NCBI GenBank assembly: GCA_944376035.1
Contig: CALWBJ010000012.1
Coordinates: 1 to 7,429, forward strand
Source of the DNA: an uncultured Clostridia bacterium
GTDB taxonomy: Bacteria; Bacillota; Clostridia; Christensenellales; Borkfalkiaceae
Reading direction: 5' to 3'
Length of the DNA: 7,429 nt
Shown here: piece after piece, positions 6,356 to 7,429 of the stretch
How positions within the stretch are numbered: the first letter of the stretch is position 1
How the letters are laid out: each line of letters opens with the position of its first letter
Translations under genes and position numbers: made by a program
Notes under the pieces: generated by a model
The model's database searches: none
What the model was told of the DNA's origin: nothing
What the model saw: the letters and a program-made list of their open reading frames with translations, nothing else

Positions 6356-6919
6356 TTAAGTGGGATATCGTTGATATTTTTTTAAGATAGCGGCAATTTT
6401 GCGGGCGGGAAGACCGATAACGTTTTCAATGCTTCCGTAAACTTTTTTTACGAGCGGAAATCCGTCCTGGATACCGTAAGCGCCCGCCTTGTCCATAGGT
6501 AATCCGGTTTTTACGTAATCGGCGATGAGCGAGTCGGAAAGTCGGTTAAATGTAACTCTGCTTTCCGAATGTCCGCTTTCTATACCGCTTTCGGAAATAA
6601 TAGCGTACCCTGTAATTACCTTATGAGTATTTCCCGAAAGTAATTTAAGAGTTTTTACAGCCTCCTGTTCCGAATGAGGTTTACCTATAATCTTATTGTT
6701 GAAAAATACGACGGTATCCGCTCCGAGTACGACTGAGTTTTTGGAACTTTTATCAAAGACGTCCTGTGCTTTACCGATTGCAAGGGATACTGTGGTAACA
6801 AACGGGTCGTCTGAAAAAAATTTTTCTTCAAAGGAAGAGGGGACGACGGTAAAGTCAATATGATATTTTTCAAGCAATTCTTTTCTTCTTGGAGAATTGC
6901 TGGCAAGAATTATTTTCAT
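6356..6919 (-). CDS. maf: Maf/YhdE-family nucleoside triphosphate pyrophosphatase
   Basis: A complete 187-residue Maf protein, the cytosolic house-cleaning enzymes that hydrolyse dTTP, UTP and modified nucleotides to the monophosphate and pyrophosphate; some affect septum formation when overproduced. Seen: the N-terminal substrate loop A-S-N-S-P-R11-R12, G-A-D68-T with the presumed catalytic aspartate, I-G-K80-P, K144-A-G-A-Y-G-I-Q151, and E-N-V-I-G-L-P (165-171). The Y-G-I-Q-D-G motif favours the dTTPase/UTPase (YhdE) subgroup over the YceF subgroup. The start is secure because the family signature begins at residue 2-3. It has no upstream Shine-Dalgarno sequence: a promoter abuts the ATG and predicts a leaderless mRNA. 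It is monocistronic here, diverging from metF and converging on the acyltransferase gene. Confidence 0.95.
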   Translation of the reverse strand: MKIILASNSPRRKELLEKYHIDFTVVPSSFEEKFFSDDPFVTTVSLAIGKAQDVFDKSSKNSVVLGADTVVFFNNKIIGKPHSEQEAVKTLKLLSGNTHKVITGYAIISESGIESGHSESRVTFNRLSDSLIADYVKTGLPMDKAGAYGIQDGFPLVKKVYGSIENVIGLPARKIAAILKKYQRYPT

Positions 6920-6925
6920 ATGTAA

Positions 6926-6954
6926 ATTTTAACATAAACTAAGTTTTTTTTCAA
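6926..6954 (-). promoter_or_regulatory. Promoter of maf, placing the transcript start at the ATG
   Basis: On the minus strand TTGAAA (6949-6954) and TAAAAT (6926-6931) are 17 bases apart, and a TGT precedes the -10 (extended -10). The -10 ends six bases before the ATG at 6919-6917, so the expected +1 falls on or next to the start codon. No purine-rich ribosome binding site lies between them. Confidence 0.7.
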
Positions 6955-7052
6955 TAAACGTGAGGTGTTTAGTTACTAAAAAATGGAAAAATTCAATAAA
7001 ACTGATTAAAATTTTTAATATATGTATCAGGATTTTATCATAAAAAAAGTTA

Positions 7053-7081
7053 TTGACTTGTAAAGGTGTATGTAGTAAAAT
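7053..7081 (+). promoter_or_regulatory. Sigma-A promoter of metF
   Basis: TTGACT (7053-7058) and TAAAAT (7076-7081) are separated by 17 bases. Transcription should start near 7088, giving a leader of about 107 bases. It faces away from the maf promoter; the bases between the two include a 13-base palindrome, TTTAGTTACTAAA (6968-6980), that might be a shared operator. Confidence 0.75.
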
Positions 7082-7086
7082 ATAAA

Positions 7087-7183
7087 TACTTTAACAAAGT
7101 AAAGTGGCTTCCGCCCACGCGGAAAATTCCGCGCGGGCGGCGGTTTACAGTTGAAAAAAATTTAAAGTCGGATAAGACTTAAA
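7087..7183 (+). promoter_or_regulatory. Structured 5' leader of metF, possibly regulatory
   Basis: Three inverted repeats lie between the promoter and the start codon. The first, TACTTT (7087-7092) with AAAGTA (7096-7101), sits at the predicted transcript start. The second is a GC-rich hairpin, 7111-7124 with 7127-7140 (14 bp, one A-C mismatch), which can gain an outer GTAAA/TTTAC stem (7099-7103 with 7144-7148). The third is AAGTC/GACTT (7165-7169 with 7176-7180, extendable by TTT/AAA around a bulged A), just before the purine-rich ribosome binding site (about 7184-7189). The GC hairpin has no U-tract and so is not an ordinary terminator. I see no SAM (S-box), T-box or cobalamin riboswitch motif. 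Confidence 0.4.
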
Positions 7184-7194
7184 AGAGAGAAAAA

Positions 7195-7429
7195 ATGAAA
7201 ATAACGGAAATTATAAAGGGCGGTAAACCGAGCCTGTCATTCGAGGTTTTTCCTCCTAAAACGAGCGATAAATTCGACAGTGTGCTTTCAGCCGCGACAC
7301 AAATAGCCGGACTTAAACCGAGTTATATCAGCGTAACCTACGGAGCGGGCGGAGGGACTTCCGAATATACCGCAGCGATATGTAAGGCTCTCGGCGGAAT
7401 GGGGGTAACACCGCTTGCGCATCTTACAT
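7195..7429 (+). CDS. metF: Methylenetetrahydrofolate reductase, N-terminal part (3' partial)
   Basis: The first 78 codons of a gene running off the window. The product reduces 5,10-methylene-tetrahydrofolate to 5-methyl-tetrahydrofolate with FAD, supplying methyl groups for methionine synthesis (or serving the methyl branch of the Wood-Ljungdahl pathway in acetogens). Seen: L-S-F-E17-V-F-P-P-K, with the glutamate equivalent to the catalytic Glu28 of E. coli MetF; Y-I-S-V-T48-Y-G-A-G-G-G-T (44-55), the first part of the flavin barrel; and P-L-A-H76-L-T, which leads the next barrel strand. Start: ATG with a weak AGAGAG site about 5 bases upstream and no earlier in-frame candidate. A promoter lies 114 bases before the ATG, with a hairpin-rich leader between. 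Whether a cobalamin-dependent methionine synthase follows cannot be seen. Confidence 0.95.
   Translation, partial: MKITEIIKGGKPSLSFEVFPPKTSDKFDSVLSAATQIAGLKPSYISVTYGAGGGTSEYTAAICKALGGMGVTPLAHLT

Noticed and set aside
7088..7194. Known SAM, T-box or cobalamin riboswitch before metF
   Set aside because: I looked for the S-box purine-rich core, the T-box TGG-N-ACCGCG motif and the B12-box and found none; the region is also short for a T-box plus terminator.

Overview
The window looks like a chromosome segment from an uncultured, low-GC Gram-positive bacterium, probably a gut-type member of the Clostridia. This is inferred from several things seen directly: genes of moderate GC separated by very AT-rich spacers, sigma-A-type promoters, frequent AGA/AGG/ATA codons, GC-rich hairpins in the spacers, and proteins that resemble Clostridia/Bacillus families. 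No plasmid, phage, insertion-sequence, CRISPR, rRNA or tRNA signal was seen.

Layout. Bases 1-3056 hold two same-strand carbohydrate genes. The first is a 5'-truncated, glycoside-hydrolase-like protein with a probable C-terminal beta-sandwich. The second is a complete GH4 enzyme very like Bacillus subtilis LplD (alpha-galacturonidase). Together they look like the end of a locus for galacturonate-containing (pectin-type) oligosaccharides. A strong hairpin (3188-3218) closes this unit. A near-consensus promoter (TTGACG-17-TATAAT) then drives a two-component pair, an OmpR/PhoB-type response regulator and a short-loop histidine kinase, which overlap by 4 bases (3369-5116). After a 209-base spacer comes a PlsC-like acyltransferase (5326-6129) whose catalytic HX4D motif lacks the aspartate.

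The last part is a convergent-then-divergent arrangement. maf (6356-6919, minus strand) converges on the acyltransferase gene and ends at a GC-rich hairpin followed by a long U-tract (6190-6261). It diverges from metF (7195 to the window end, plus strand). The 275-base spacer between maf and metF has a promoter facing each way. The maf promoter sits so close to the start codon that the mRNA is predicted to be leaderless. The metF promoter gives a leader of about 107 bases with several inverted repeats, two of which compete for the same bases.

Apart from the GH pair and the RR/HK pair, the genes are functionally unrelated neighbours. No striking new multigene system is visible. The items most worth a second look are the leaderless maf promoter, the structured metF leader, the unclassified GH-like protein beside the GH4 enzyme, and the acyltransferase with the altered motif.
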